Under the pieces are notes generated by a model that saw only the letters and a program-made list of their open reading frames with translations, was not told the origin of the DNA and ran no database searches. Below, one piece after another: positions 37,220-46,901 of a DNA stretch of 64,000 nt. This DNA is from Bacteroidota bacterium (GTDB lineage Bacteria > Bacteroidota > Bacteroidia > AKYH767-A > OLB10). The position numbers and the translations under genes are program-made. Each line of letters begins with the position of its first letter. The first letter of the stretch is position 1. The stretch is from positions 131,613 through 195,612 of the forward strand of contig JADKFA010000004.1 of NCBI GenBank assembly GCA_016717725.1, given 5' to 3'.

Positions 37220-37227
37220 CAAATTTA
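37220..37227 (-). promoter_or_regulatory. -7 box of glnS, leaderless arrangement
   Basis: On the minus strand TAAATTTG matches TAnnTTTG. It ends seven bases before the ATG, so transcription should begin at or next to the start codon and give a leaderless mRNA. No clear -33 TTG was found. Confidence 0.5.
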
Positions 37228-37319
37228 CAATAATAGCGGAATGAAATTATATTCTAATCTAATAATTTACTTCTATATACTTAAAAGACTTGCAACGTTT
37301 AAAATGGAAGATTGGCTTG

Positions 37320-37490
37320 TTACAATTTCTATGGTTAAATCCAAATTTTATCTGATTATTGTAATTATTTAATTCCCTCTCCTTCCTTGTCCTCGCCTTC
37401 AGGAGAGGATGGAGAGGTCGCGAAGCCTCGCGAAGGGAGAGGCTTGAACAATATGCTTGCAATAACTTATTCGCATACGAGTAATGCTTC
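37320..37490. repeat. Dispersed intergenic repeat, copy 2
   Basis: Nearly identical to copy 1 at 27450-27620 over its central block. It differs by a short extra CCTCGCGAAG unit at about 37426-37435, which is a local direct duplication. It lies in the 982-base glnS-gltX spacer. Confidence 0.75.
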
Positions 37491-37561
37491 TTTCTTCGCC
37501 AACTTCTCTACGCTAATTTTTCTCGCAACCCTCGGCAAGCTCAGGTTAAAAAGGCGCGGAG

Positions 37562-37880
37562 ATTTCTATGGTTAATTCCTAATTATAATCAATCAATAAA
37601 TATTATTCTATATTCCCCCTCGCCACTGGAGAGGGGGCAAGGGGGAGAGGCTAATGTCATTAAGTTAAGCATCAAGATGCCGAAGGCATCACATGTTTAT
37701 AGAAAAAAAGACCACAAAAATTATACGACCCCGTCGGGGTCGAACAACAACAAACCTCATTTTCTCTATAAACATAGGACCCATTCTGGGTCATAATTCC
37801 TTAACTTAATGACATTGGGGGAGAGGCTTGAACTATAGGCTTTCTAAAATCTAATTGAATTCGAATACATCTTTTCTCTT
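37562..37880. repeat. Dispersed intergenic repeat, copy 3, interrupted
   Basis: The left part (37562-37652, beginning AATTTCTATGGTTAATTCC-like sequence) and the right part (37817-37880, GGGGGAGAGGCTTGAAC) together resemble copies 1 and 2. They are separated by the palindromic element at 37653-37816. The remainder of the spacer (37881-38194) shows no recognised feature. Confidence 0.65.
37653..37816. mobile_element. 164-bp MITE-like element with terminal inverted repeats and target duplication
   Basis: Perfect 17-bp terminal inverted repeats (37653-37669 and 37800-37816) bound the element. It is flanked by an exact 12-bp direct repeat, GGGGGAGAGGCT, at 37641-37652 and 37817-37828, as expected for a target-site duplication. 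Inside are further hairpins: GATGCC/GGCATC, GACCCC/GGGGTC and GACCCA/TGGGTC, plus an inner TTTATAG/CTATAAA pair. It encodes no protein, so transposition would need a transposase supplied in trans. Confidence 0.82.
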
Positions 37881-38194
37881 ACCCAATTTCTCTCAGCTAA
37901 ATTGTCTCGCAAAGTTGTGTAAAAGAGAAATTGTTTCACAAAATTTGATTTTGCAATTATCAATTAAAATTCTTTTAATGGAACAATGAAAAATTCTCAT
38001 ATCTCTATAATATTCTTCATGCTCTTAGTTGTAAAAACAACTTTTCTTTGATGAGACTGAATAATGCGATGGAACCCATCTAGGAATAAGAAAATGAAAT
38101 AGAAGAAGATTACAGGCGAAATGAAGTATCCCTCATCTGATAATGGAGATTATGATAAGGAATATCGGACAACTTTTCTCTGCATGTATTCGAT

Positions 38195-39721
38195 CTAATA
38201 AGCACTTTGAAACCGATTAATCCGCTCGAAAACCTCGTCTTTACCAAATAGGGCAACCATACCAAATAAATCAACCCCGCTACCTTGTCCACTCATAATC
38301 ACACGAAATAATTGCAATACTTCACTTGGTTTAATTCCTTGATCAATGGCTAACTTTTCAAATGCCGCTTTTGTTAATTCAGCAGTAAATTCGGGAACAC
38401 CTGTAAGTACGTCTGGAAGATTTTGCATGAAAATTTTAGCTGCGTCATTCCATCGTTTAGAAATTACTTTATCATCATAGGATGTTGGCGCTTCAAATAG
38501 ATATTTTCCCATTTCATAAAATTCATTTTCAAATTGCACTCTTTCCTTTAAAAGTTTTACGGCTCCCGTTGCATAAGGGATCGTTACTAGGGGATGATCT
38601 GCTCCTAAAATATTTTTCAATTCAGTATAGAAATGCTCTCCTAAGATAGCGCTGTCGGTATGTCGCAATCGTTGCTCATTGAACCATTTTGCTTTATCGG
38701 GATCAAAGCGGGCGCCTGCTTTATGAACGCGGTCGAAAGAAAATATTTTTATTAACTCATCCATTGTAAAAACCTCTTGCTCTGTTCCTGGATTCCATCC
38801 AAGCAAGGCTAACATATTAATAAACGAATCGGCATAATATCCTTTTTCACGATAGCCGCTCGATATTTCCCCTGTGATGGGATCTTTCCACTGTAAAGGA
38901 AACACAGGAAATCCCAAACGGTCGCCATCACGTTTACTTAATTTTCCATTTCCTTCTGGTTTAAGAAGTAAGGGAAGATGGGCATACTGCGGCATAGGAA
39001 TTCCGAGCGATTGATAAATCAAAATATGAGCTGGTGCAGAAGGCAGCCACTCTTCCCCACGAATAGCATGTGTAATTTCCATCATGATATCATCAACAAT
39101 ATGAGCTAGATGATAGGTTGGCATTCCGTCGGCTTTAATTAAAACTTTATCATCCACCAATGCACTATCAAAAGATACTTCGCCTCTTACCATATCCGTA
39201 AATATTAGTGTTTGTCCGGGCTGTACTTTGAGGCGAATGACATGCGATGTACCCTGATCTAAAAGATGTTTCGTTTCTTGTTCGGCTAAGCTTAACGAGT
39301 TTCTTAAATTCATTCGCGTCGACGCATCATATTGCCATCCGTGTACTCCGGCGGCTTCTGCATTTTTTCGAGCGATGTCTAAATCATCAGCGCTATCAAA
39401 AGCGTAATATGCATTGCCACTATTCAATAGTTGCTTCGCATAATCCATGTAAAATCCTTTGTGCTTTCTTTCACTTTGACGATACGGTTCGTGCTTACCC
39501 CCAAAACCCACACCTTCATCTGGAATAATGCCACACCAAGTCAATGCTTCAAGAATATATTCTTCTGCCCCTGGTACGTAACGATTCTGGTCGGTATCCT
39601 CAATACGCAAAACGAATTGACCGTTATGTTGCTTTGCAAATAAATAAGCATAAAGTGCAGTGCGTACTCCTCCCATGTGAAGGGGGCCTGTAGGTGATGG
39701 CGCGAAACGAGTTCTGATCAT
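38195..39721 (-). CDS. gltX: Glutamyl-tRNA synthetase
   Basis: A 508-residue class I synthetase. The HIGH-type motif is FAPSPTGPLHMGGVRTALYA (about 5-24), followed by LRIEDTDQ; the KMSKS-type loop is NGKLSKRDGD (about 258-267). The anticodon-binding region is helical, as in bacterial GluRS. It attaches glutamate to tRNA-Glu. The next gene on the same strand is glnS, across the repeat-rich spacer. Confidence 0.96.
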   Translation of the reverse strand: MIRTRFAPSPTGPLHMGGVRTALYAYLFAKQHNGQFVLRIEDTDQNRYVPGAEEYILEALTWCGIIPDEGVGFGGKHEPYRQSERKHKGFYMDYAKQLLNSGNAYYAFDSADDLDIARKNAEAAGVHGWQYDASTRMNLRNSLSLAEQETKHLLDQGTSHVIRLKVQPGQTLIFTDMVRGEVSFDSALVDDKVLIKADGMPTYHLAHIVDDIMMEITHAIRGEEWLPSAPAHILIYQSLGIPMPQYAHLPLLLKPEGNGKLSKRDGDRLGFPVFPLQWKDPITGEISSGYREKGYYADSFINMLALLGWNPGTEQEVFTMDELIKIFSFDRVHKAGARFDPDKAKWFNEQRLRHTDSAILGEHFYTELKNILGADHPLVTIPYATGAVKLLKERVQFENEFYEMGKYLFEAPTSYDDKVISKRWNDAAKIFMQNLPDVLTGVPEFTAELTKAAFEKLAIDQGIKPSEVLQLFRVIMSGQGSGVDLFGMVALFGKDEVFERINRFQSAY

Positions 39722-39752
39722 GATGATTGGTGTACCTATAACAATTAAAAGA

Positions 39753-39760
39753 CAAAAATA
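39753..39760 (-). promoter_or_regulatory. Candidate -7 box of gltX
   Basis: TATTTTTG on the minus strand fits TAnnTTTG, 31 bases before the ATG. No clear -33 element was seen. Confidence 0.45.
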
Positions 39761-39811
39761 TACATTCTAATTGAAATGAATGGCATTGCTTATCTCCTAA
39801 TCCTTAAAATA

Positions 39812-40996
39812 CTACAATAAGTACTTATACAATTCCGCGATCGTTTCGTGGTATTCTTTTTCAGTTTGTATAAAGTCTGATTGCGCTTCGGTATAAAAGT
39901 TTATCTCCATAAGATATTGCATGGTTGTAATTTCGCCTAATGCAAGCGCTTTATTTAAAAGCGTGGTGTTATTAAGTGTGCCGAATATTGTTTGATATTC
40001 CTGCAAGGTGATTTTAAGGTTCGTGTACCGCTCGAAAATGTGCTTGATGTGGAAATAATGTTCGTTAGTATGCGCAATAAGCTGCGACTCGCTATAAAGT
40101 AGTTGCGATTTTTTTTGCTTTACCGTATTTTTATTCTCCCACAGCGGAACTGAAATTCCAGTGTGGAAGCCGCTGTATGTTTGCCCGAGGATGCCTTGAT
40201 AGTGGTATCCGAGTTCCATTTTTGGAAGCCACAATGATTTACTTAATTCCAATTGCTTTTTTGAAATTAGTTTTTGCTGTTGCAACATTTTTAAAAGTGG
40301 ATCGGCATTTTCATAATCGCTTTCTAGCTGTGCAAAATCAGGAATGGATGTTGGAGAGAAATAAACTGTGTCAGTGAAAAGAATTTCAGTGCCCCCATTT
40401 AGTTCTGCAAGTTTGATATTGAGTTCGCTGATGGCACTCACATTTTCCTGAAATTTCTTTTTGATCTGAACGAGTTGCAATTTTGCTTTGTTCACATCTA
40501 GAATATTTCCATCTCCTGTGTCTAGTTTTGTTTGAAAGCTAGCTAACAACTTTTCGAAGTTCTGCTTTTGTTGGGTCAATTGCGCCTGCAATTTGTTGTG
40601 ATATACTAATGCAATACAAACCTTTTTCGCTTCAAGCAAAATGTCCTGTCTATTTGAAATAATTTCATATTCAGATTTTGCGATTTGCGTTTTTGCAAGT
40701 TGAACTCTTTTGATGTACGCTGATGGAAAATCAAATTGTTGAGTTATTGCAAAGTCGTGTTGGTTGCCTGCATTGGCTGGTGAGCCTCTCAAGAAATCGT
40801 ATTCTGCTGTTGGATTGCTTGGATTAAGACCCGTTTTGAATTCTAAATTTTGAGCATGGTAATATTGCGCAGTAGCCAAAATGGTTTTGTTGTTCTTGTT
40901 GATTTGAGCAAGAACATTTTCAATAGTGCTTTGTGCATTTGCAGAAGAACAAATAACTAACAGCAGAATTTTTATGATGATGGTATTATGTCTCAT
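39812..40996 (-). CDS. TolC-family outer-membrane efflux protein
   Basis: A 394-residue protein with a signal peptide (ending SANAQ, about residue 22) and two long helical halves typical of TolC/CusC channels (AKTQIAKSEYEIISNRQDI; LLYSESQLIAHTNEHYF). It starts one base after the stop of the RND permease, so it is the third component of the same heavy-metal efflux operon, forming the outer-membrane exit duct. Confidence 0.9.
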   Translation of the reverse strand: MRHNTIIIKILLLVICSSANAQSTIENVLAQINKNNKTILATAQYYHAQNLEFKTGLNPSNPTAEYDFLRGSPANAGNQHDFAITQQFDFPSAYIKRVQLAKTQIAKSEYEIISNRQDILLEAKKVCIALVYHNKLQAQLTQQKQNFEKLLASFQTKLDTGDGNILDVNKAKLQLVQIKKKFQENVSAISELNIKLAELNGGTEILFTDTVYFSPTSIPDFAQLESDYENADPLLKMLQQQKLISKKQLELSKSLWLPKMELGYHYQGILGQTYSGFHTGISVPLWENKNTVKQKKSQLLYSESQLIAHTNEHYFHIKHIFERYTNLKITLQEYQTIFGTLNNTTLLNKALALGEITTMQYLMEINFYTEAQSDFIQTEKEYHETIAELYKYLL

Positions 40997-40997
40997 T

Positions 40998-43900
40998 TTA
41001 AATCTCTTTAGTGTTAACCTTTTCAGTTGACAAGTTTGATAAATAATAAACTACGGGCACAATGAAGATGTTGAGTAAAGTACTGGTGAATAATCCTCCT
41101 AAAATAACCTTTGCCATTGGACTTTGAATTTCGTTCCCTGGTAAATCGCCTGCAATAGCAAGTGGAACAAGTGCGAGACCTGCGGTAAGTGCTGTCATCA
41201 GAATAGGACTGAGACGATCCTTCGAACCAGTGATGATGGTGTCGTAAAGATTGTATCCTTCCTCACGCAAAGTTTTGTAGTGTGATACCAAGAGAATTCC
41301 GTTTCGTGTGGCAACACCAAACAAGGTGATGAATCCAATAATACTCGGAATACTCATAATACCACTCGTGAACCAAATGCTGAAGACTCCACCAATTAAC
41401 GCCAATGGAAGATTTAATAAAATGATGCTTGCAATTTTTACATTCTTAAATTCCTGATAGAGTAAAAGAAATATAACAAGTAAAGAAAGTAAAGAGGTAA
41501 GGATTAGGATTTTTGATGCTTCAGCCTCCGCTTGAAATTGTCCTCCGTATTCAATATGATATCCTTCGGGAAGTATTATTTTATCATCAATAATTTTACG
41601 AATTTCTTCCACCACACTTTTTTGGTCGCGCCCAGCAACATTGGCTGATACTACGGTTTTACGTTGTACGTTTTCCCGATTAATAGTGTTGGGTCCGCTA
41701 GTACTTACAATTTCGGCAATATAATGAAGAGGAACTCTGCGGTGATGCGATTGGCTTTCTGATAGATTATTTTGCGAATCGGTGTCTGGAATTGCATCAT
41801 TACTACTAACACCAACATCAATAAGCGTATTACGAATGTTTTCAAGCTTCCCTCGGTTTGCATCATCGAAGCGAAGAATTAAATCAAAGGTTTTATTTCC
41901 TTCGTAGATTTCAGAAACTTTTTCGCCTGCGAATGCTACATCAATAAATTCGTTAAACTCTCCAATTGTAATTCCATAATGATTGAGCATATCGCGTTTC
42001 GCCTTTATCTGTATTTGGGGAATATCAATTTGTTGCTCCACGCTTAAATCTACCAACCCATCAATCGGTTGAATTTCATTTTTTATTTGATTGGATAGCT
42101 TATAGAGTTTACTTAAATCAGCACCAAATATTTTAATGGCAATGTTTGCACGGGTTCCAGAAAGCATATGATCAATGCGATGCCCGATGGGTTGTCCGAT
42201 AGTAATGTTTACTCCTGAAACACCCGAAAGCTTTTCGCGCACGTCGTTCATGAATTCTTCGCGAGGCCTTTTTTCAAGTTTAAAAGGAGCTTCCACTTCA
42301 GAAGAGTTTACACCTTGAGCATGTTCATCTAATTCTGCACGGCCTGTTCGACGTGTGGTGATTTTTATTTCAGGAATGGAGAGTAATGCTTTCTCAACTT
42401 GTGTTCCTAATTTATTACTTTCCTCTAATGAAATCCCAGGTAAACTAACAACACTAATCACTAATGATCCTTCGTTAAATTCAGGAAGAAAACTTCTTCC
42501 GAGTTGTGTCATTAGTAAAATAGATGCGATAAACAATACAGAGGAAGTAGCAATGATCGCGTTCTTTCTTTGCATTACTTTTTCCAGTAGAATAACATAA
42601 ATTTTTTGAAGTCGTTCAACCAACCAGCTTTCTCTGTGTTGCTTTTGAAGCATTTTTTCGTCTGCTAAAAGATAACTTCCTAAAACTGGAGTTAGCGTTA
42701 TGGAAACAATGAGGGATGCAAACAGAGAAACGATGAATGCAATACCGAGCGGAGCAAGTAATTTTCCTTCCATCCCCGACAAAAAGAACAGTGGAACAAA
42801 AGCTACAATGATAATGAAGGTGGCATTGATGATTGAAGTTCTGATTTCCACCGAGGCATCAAAAATTACAGTGAGTTTATCCTTTCTCTCTTTAGGTGGT
42901 TTGTTGGCATTTTGTTTAAGTCTTTTAAAAACATTTTCTACATCAATAATGGCATCATCAACCAGTGCACCAATGGCAATTGCCATGCCCCCTAAACTCA
43001 TAGTGTTGATGGTGTAGCCCAACCAATTTAATGCGAGCATGGCTGTAATTAATGAAATAGGAATTGCAAGCAATGAAATGACAGTTGCCCTCCAATTCAT
43101 CAGAAATAAAAATAAAATAATAATGACAAAAAGACTTCCTTCTAAAAGTGTTTTTTGTATATTGCTTATGGAAGCATTGATAAAATCCGCTTGACGGAAA
43201 ATATGAGTGTTGATGTGAATGTCGGGTGGTAAATTGCTTTGCATTTCGGCAACAGCATCATCAATTTTTTGTGTGAGTTCAAGCGTGTTGGTTGCAGGCT
43301 GCTTGGCTATAGATAGAACCACTGCTGGTTTCATATTGGAAGAAGCATCTCCAATTTTTGGTGCTGCTCCAATTTTTATTTCAGCAACATCTTCAATGCG
43401 AATTACTTTTCCGTTTGTCGATTTTATCACAGACTTTCCTAACTCATCTACATCATTTGTCCTTCCAATTCCTTTTACAATGTATTCATTTCCGTATTCG
43501 TTTATAAATCCGCCCGAAGAATTACCGTTAGCCTGCTTGGTAGCGGTGAGTATTTCGTTAAGTGAAACATTATAGTAATTCATTTTTTGAGGTGAAGCCA
43601 AAATCTGATATTGCTTAAATTCGCCTCCCATAATAATTACTTGTGCAACACCGCCTGTTGCCAAAAGCCGAGGACGTATGGTCCAATCGGCAATGGTTCT
43701 CAGATTCATCAAAGATGTTGTGTCGGATGTAAGTGAAATGAACATTACTTCACCCATGATAGAACTTTGTGGAGCCATGGTTGGATTTCCAACACCAACT
43801 GGAAGCTTTTCTGCAACAGCACTAACTTTTTCGTTTACAATTTGTCGTGCTTTAAAAATATCCGTATTCCATTCAAACTCCACCCATACAATTGATATTC

Positions 43901-44165
43901 CTGCTGATGATGAACTACGAACTCTGCGTACATTCGTTGCGCCATTCACCGAAGTTTCAATCGGAAAGGTTACGAGCTTTTCTACTTCTTCGGGAGCCAT
44001 TCCATGCGCTTCTGTAAGTACTACCACCGTAGGTGCAGTGAGATCAGGAAATACATCCACTTCCATTTGTGAAGCAATGTATGATCCAAATACAATTAAT
44101 AAAACGCTCGCAACAAGAATGAATAAGCGATTAACGAGTGAGAAGTTTATTATTTTATTTAGCAT
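40998..44165 (-). CDS. Heavy-metal RND efflux permease, CusA/CzcA family
   Basis: A 1055-residue inner-membrane pump starting MLNKIINFSLVNRLFILVAS. It has 12 predicted helices and two large periplasmic loops. HME-type sequence appears in TVVVLTEAHGMAPEEVEKLV and VRRVRSSSSAGISIVWVEFE. TM4 carries the proton-relay acids in LVDDAIIDVENVF. It is driven by the proton gradient and exports metal ions with the adaptor and TolC-family genes. A much longer frame (to 44456) is rejected because it reads through a T/P/H/N/Q repeat with no signal or domain. The ion (Cu/Ag or Zn/Co/Cd) is not decided by sequence. Confidence 0.93.
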   Translation of the reverse strand: MLNKIINFSLVNRLFILVASVLLIVFGSYIASQMEVDVFPDLTAPTVVVLTEAHGMAPEEVEKLVTFPIETSVNGATNVRRVRSSSSAGISIVWVEFEWNTDIFKARQIVNEKVSAVAEKLPVGVGNPTMAPQSSIMGEVMFISLTSDTTSLMNLRTIADWTIRPRLLATGGVAQVIIMGGEFKQYQILASPQKMNYYNVSLNEILTATKQANGNSSGGFINEYGNEYIVKGIGRTNDVDELGKSVIKSTNGKVIRIEDVAEIKIGAAPKIGDASSNMKPAVVLSIAKQPATNTLELTQKIDDAVAEMQSNLPPDIHINTHIFRQADFINASISNIQKTLLEGSLFVIIILFLFLMNWRATVISLLAIPISLITAMLALNWLGYTINTMSLGGMAIAIGALVDDAIIDVENVFKRLKQNANKPPKERKDKLTVIFDASVEIRTSIINATFIIIVAFVPLFFLSGMEGKLLAPLGIAFIVSLFASLIVSITLTPVLGSYLLADEKMLQKQHRESWLVERLQKIYVILLEKVMQRKNAIIATSSVLFIASILLMTQLGRSFLPEFNEGSLVISVVSLPGISLEESNKLGTQVEKALLSIPEIKITTRRTGRAELDEHAQGVNSSEVEAPFKLEKRPREEFMNDVREKLSGVSGVNITIGQPIGHRIDHMLSGTRANIAIKIFGADLSKLYKLSNQIKNEIQPIDGLVDLSVEQQIDIPQIQIKAKRDMLNHYGITIGEFNEFIDVAFAGEKVSEIYEGNKTFDLILRFDDANRGKLENIRNTLIDVGVSSNDAIPDTDSQNNLSESQSHHRRVPLHYIAEIVSTSGPNTINRENVQRKTVVSANVAGRDQKSVVEEIRKIIDDKIILPEGYHIEYGGQFQAEAEASKILILTSLLSLLVIFLLLYQEFKNVKIASIILLNLPLALIGGVFSIWFTSGIMSIPSIIGFITLFGVATRNGILLVSHYKTLREEGYNLYDTIITGSKDRLSPILMTALTAGLALVPLAIAGDLPGNEIQSPMAKVILGGLFTSTLLNIFIVPVVYYLSNLSTEKVNTKEI

Positions 44166-44174
44166 CGGTTTGAA

Positions 44175-44381
44175 TTGGTGAGTTGGTGGGTTGGTGGGTT
44201 GGTGGGTTGGTGGGTGGGTGGGTTGGTGGGTTGGTGGGTTGGTGGGTGGGTGGGTTGGTGGGTGGGTGAGTTGGTGGGTGGGTGAGTTGGTGGGTGGGGT
44301 GGGTGGGTGAGTTGGTGGGTGGGTGAGTTGGTGGGTTGGTGGGTTGGTGGATTGGTGGTTTTGTGGTTTTGTGGTTTTGTG
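44175..44381. repeat. G-rich minisatellite between the RND adaptor and permease genes
   Basis: About 190 bases of GGTTGGTG, GGTGGGTT and GGTGGGTG units, then TTGTGGTT units, all in the plus strand. The block lies directly before the permease start on the opposite strand, where it would be transcribed as a C-rich leader. A short CACCAA-type block in the opposite sense lies at about 44588-44618. Copy number in such arrays is unstable. Confidence 0.85.
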
Positions 44382-44621
44382 ATCCTGATTGCTAGCATGA
44401 GGAGTCATGAAGGTCGTACTGGTAGCTCTCGAAAGATGTTGAGAAGCTTCACCCAAAAGTTATCGCGAAGCGAAGAGCTTCTGGGGAGTATTTAAAATAA
44501 TGGATTTCATCAGTACTTCTAAATTTTATCTTCATCCTGTTAGATTAGAACGTTGAATTTTAAGTTGCGTATTGCTCAATGATAATTCACCAAATCGCCA
44601 ATCCACCAACTCACCAATTTC

Positions 44622-46115
44622 TCAATGTTCGTGTCCATGTGCCGGAAGTGTACCTGTGGCTGTTGACAATTTAATTTGATATGCGCCTTTGGTTACAACC
44701 CGCTCTCCCTCTGCAACACCAGAAAGCAATTGAACATTGATGCCATCGCTAGCCCCCAATGTTATTTCGCGCTTTTGAAAACTTTCTCCTTCCGTTTGCA
44801 CATACACAAAAAAGTTTCCTTGTTCTTCTAATAATGATGTAACAGGAATGACAAGCGCGCCAGGAATAGGAATTGATTTCAAATACACTTCGGCAATAGA
44901 GCCTGGGATCAAATTTTGGATATTGTCAATTTCAAATGTTACAGGAATGAATGGTGAATGTGCTGTTGCGCTTCTTCCATATGAGATAATTTTTCCGTTA
45001 AGTTGTGCGGTGCTGTATACCGTTTCGCCCTCTGTGGTTTTGAAGTTTGCAGATGTTATTGCAGAAAGATTATTGAAATACTTTTGCGAAACATTCGCTT
45101 GTAATATTAATTTCCTGTTTTTAGAAATAGTCGCTAATGGTGTTCCCGCTTCTACAAATTGACCTTCCGTAACAAAAATATTTTTTACAAATCCACTGAT
45201 GTTAGCCAAAACGGCTTGCCCTCTGGCCGAATAATTTTTAGCAATTGTATTAAAAGCGGTTTGTGCACTTTCAAAATCTAGTTTCGATTGTTGGAAATCT
45301 TTTTGTGAAACGATTTTGTCTTTTAACAACTCCGTAGCGCGTTCGTAATCCATTTTTGCTTTTTCGTATTTCGCTTTTGCATCCTTGTATTTAGCATCAA
45401 TGTTTCCTTCGGCAATATCTGCACCTGTAACGGTAAAGAGATTTGTTCCCGCGTTCACTTCAGATCCAATAATTGTTTTGCTTCCCGAAAACAATACAAT
45501 CCCGCTGGCTTTAGCAATTACCATCATTTCATCTCCCGGTGCAGAAAGTAGTTGTCCGTTCGTTTTAATGATGTTGCTAAATGGTTGCTTGGTAACTGGA
45601 GCATTTGCAAACTCCACTTTCCATGCTTGCTCTTTCAAGTAAGTTATGTCGCTGTTTGCACTTTCTGCGGACTGATCGGCAAGCATTGATTTTTCATCTG
45701 CGAACACTTTTACATCTTCAATCACTATCTGATCCGTGAATGATTTGGTAACGAGGTCAAAAATTAATTTGCCTGTTCCTGCTATTTTAGGAGTAAGTGC
45801 AAGTCGGTAAATGCCGGGCACTGCGGGTGCTGTGGCCGATTGTCTTATCCCTTTTCCATTTACAACTAAACTTACCGTTACGGTACCTTCTGTTAGTGGT
45901 AAAAAGTTTTCGCCAAGCACTGTGAAATGAGCTGCAAATTTTGATGTGTTTCCCACTACAAGAGGTTTGAATTCCACAAAAATCTCCGACTGATTGGAAT
46001 ACATCGTATAAGTTAACGGTTTAGGGCCGTGATCGTGCACCTGTTCTTCCTTTTTTGATGAGCAACTTGCTAGAACAATTACTGCAACTATTGTTGTTAA
46101 AATAAATTTATTCAT
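44622..46115 (-). CDS. RND efflux periplasmic adaptor lipoprotein, CusB family
   Basis: About 497 residues from ATG 46115 (MNKFILTTIVAVIVLASCSS), giving a lipobox LASC. It has a histidine-bearing N-terminus (HDHGPKP). A beta/lipoyl/helical-hairpin adaptor core includes KAKYEKAKMDYERATELLKD, ANISGFVKNIFVTEGQFVEA and a late GVAEGERVVTKGAYQIK. The C-terminus is histidine-bearing (HGHEH). It bridges the inner-membrane pump and the outer-membrane duct. In the operon it lies 456 bases upstream of the permease, an unusually wide gap filled by the repeat. Confidence 0.92.
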   Translation of the reverse strand: MNKFILTTIVAVIVLASCSSKKEEQVHDHGPKPLTYTMYSNQSEIFVEFKPLVVGNTSKFAAHFTVLGENFLPLTEGTVTVSLVVNGKGIRQSATAPAVPGIYRLALTPKIAGTGKLIFDLVTKSFTDQIVIEDVKVFADEKSMLADQSAESANSDITYLKEQAWKVEFANAPVTKQPFSNIIKTNGQLLSAPGDEMMVIAKASGIVLFSGSKTIIGSEVNAGTNLFTVTGADIAEGNIDAKYKDAKAKYEKAKMDYERATELLKDKIVSQKDFQQSKLDFESAQTAFNTIAKNYSARGQAVLANISGFVKNIFVTEGQFVEAGTPLATISKNRKLILQANVSQKYFNNLSAITSANFKTTEGETVYSTAQLNGKIISYGRSATAHSPFIPVTFEIDNIQNLIPGSIAEVYLKSIPIPGALVIPVTSLLEEQGNFFVYVQTEGESFQKREITLGASDGINVQLLSGVAEGERVVTKGAYQIKLSTATGTLPAHGHEH

Positions 46116-46131
46116 TCGATTTGACCTTTGT

Positions 46132-46380
46132 TTAATGTTGGTGCGTATGTTCAGATCCGTCATGTGTATGGTGTAGGCTGTCTGCTTGATTCAGTGTTGT
46201 ATCTTGAGTTACATCAAATTCTTCTTGCTTAGCCGTGTCATTGTCATCATGGTTTTGATGTGTGCTGCCATCTTCATGAACATGTGTCTCATCCTGATGG
46301 CTATTTTCATTGTTTTGATTATTGGAACATGCTACGAGAAACACAGCAACAAATAAAATAAATACGAATTGCCTCTTCAT
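46132..46380 (-). CDS. Histidine-rich lipoprotein
   Basis: An 82-residue protein with a lipobox (VFLVACSNN) and about a dozen histidines in HEDGSTHQNHDDNDT, SLHHTHDGSEHTHQH and similar stretches, mixed with acids. It probably binds divalent metal in the periplasm. It lies 16 bases before the adaptor gene and is part of the metal-efflux operon. No named family was recognised. Confidence 0.8.
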   Translation of the reverse strand: MKRQFVFILFVAVFLVACSNNQNNENSHQDETHVHEDGSTHQNHDDNDTAKQEEFDVTQDTTLNQADSLHHTHDGSEHTHQH

Positions 46381-46484
46381 AATTTATGATTTTTTGATTT
46401 GTACGAATGATATGGATTGGAATACTAAAACTCTCTTCGCATATAATTATGCAAAGAGTTGTCTCTTTCTAAAAAGAAAGGAGC

Positions 46485-46895
46485 TTACATAAAAGTAGTG
46501 GGAGGACCGCGAAAATCTAATGATGAATAATACTCTATTAATAGCGGAGGAGGACTCTCTTGATACCAATGTTTTGGATTTTCATCCATTTGCATGAACG
46601 AAAAACGATCATTCATTTTAATAAGGGTGCAGCTAAATAAATTTATTGCTGCGCTTTTCATAGAAAAATAGGTTGAAGGTATGTAATTACCAAAGTCGGG
46701 TGTATGAACAAAGTGCATGGTGTGTTCGTGTGCACCTGTTGAGCCATTGTGGTGATGGTGATCAGCGTGCTCAACGGCATGATGCTGTTCGGCTTCTACT
46801 AAGGTTTCGTGGTGATGATGAGGAATAACGTCGTGCGAGAGCATCATCAAATATGCTACCATCAAAGGCAAGAAAATAAAAATGCGATTCCTCAT
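46485..46895 (-). CDS. Histidine-rich membrane protein at the head of the metal-efflux operon
   Basis: About 136 residues from ATG 46895 (MRNRIFIFLPLMVAYLMML). One N-terminal hydrophobic segment is followed by histidine clusters (PHHHHETLVEAEQHHAVEHA, DHHHHNGSTGAHEHTMHFVH). The C-terminal part is not histidine-rich and ends RGPPTTFM. Its place as first gene after the promoter suggests a periplasmic metal-binding or sensing role; this is inference. The family is not recognised with confidence. Confidence 0.75.
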   Translation of the reverse strand: MRNRIFIFLPLMVAYLMMLSHDVIPHHHHETLVEAEQHHAVEHADHHHHNGSTGAHEHTMHFVHTPDFGNYIPSTYFSMKSAAINLFSCTLIKMNDRFSFMQMDENPKHWYQESPPPLLIEYYSSLDFRGPPTTFM

Positions 46896-46901
46896 GTTGT
46901 A

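Noticed and set aside
38110..38292. 60-codon frame at the 3' end of gltX
   Set aside because: It overlaps the gltX end in another frame and extends into non-coding spacer; no features.
42355..44181. Several plus-strand frames of 80-170 codons opposite the RND permease
   Set aside because: They mirror the permease coding strand and have no recognisable domains or start signals.
44175..44381. CRISPR array
   Set aside because: Units are 4-8 bases with no spacers; it is a minisatellite.
44166..44456. N-terminal extension of the RND permease rich in T, P, H, N and Q
   Set aside because: It is the translation of the G-rich minisatellite; the normal family start MLNKIINFSLVNRLF is at 44165.
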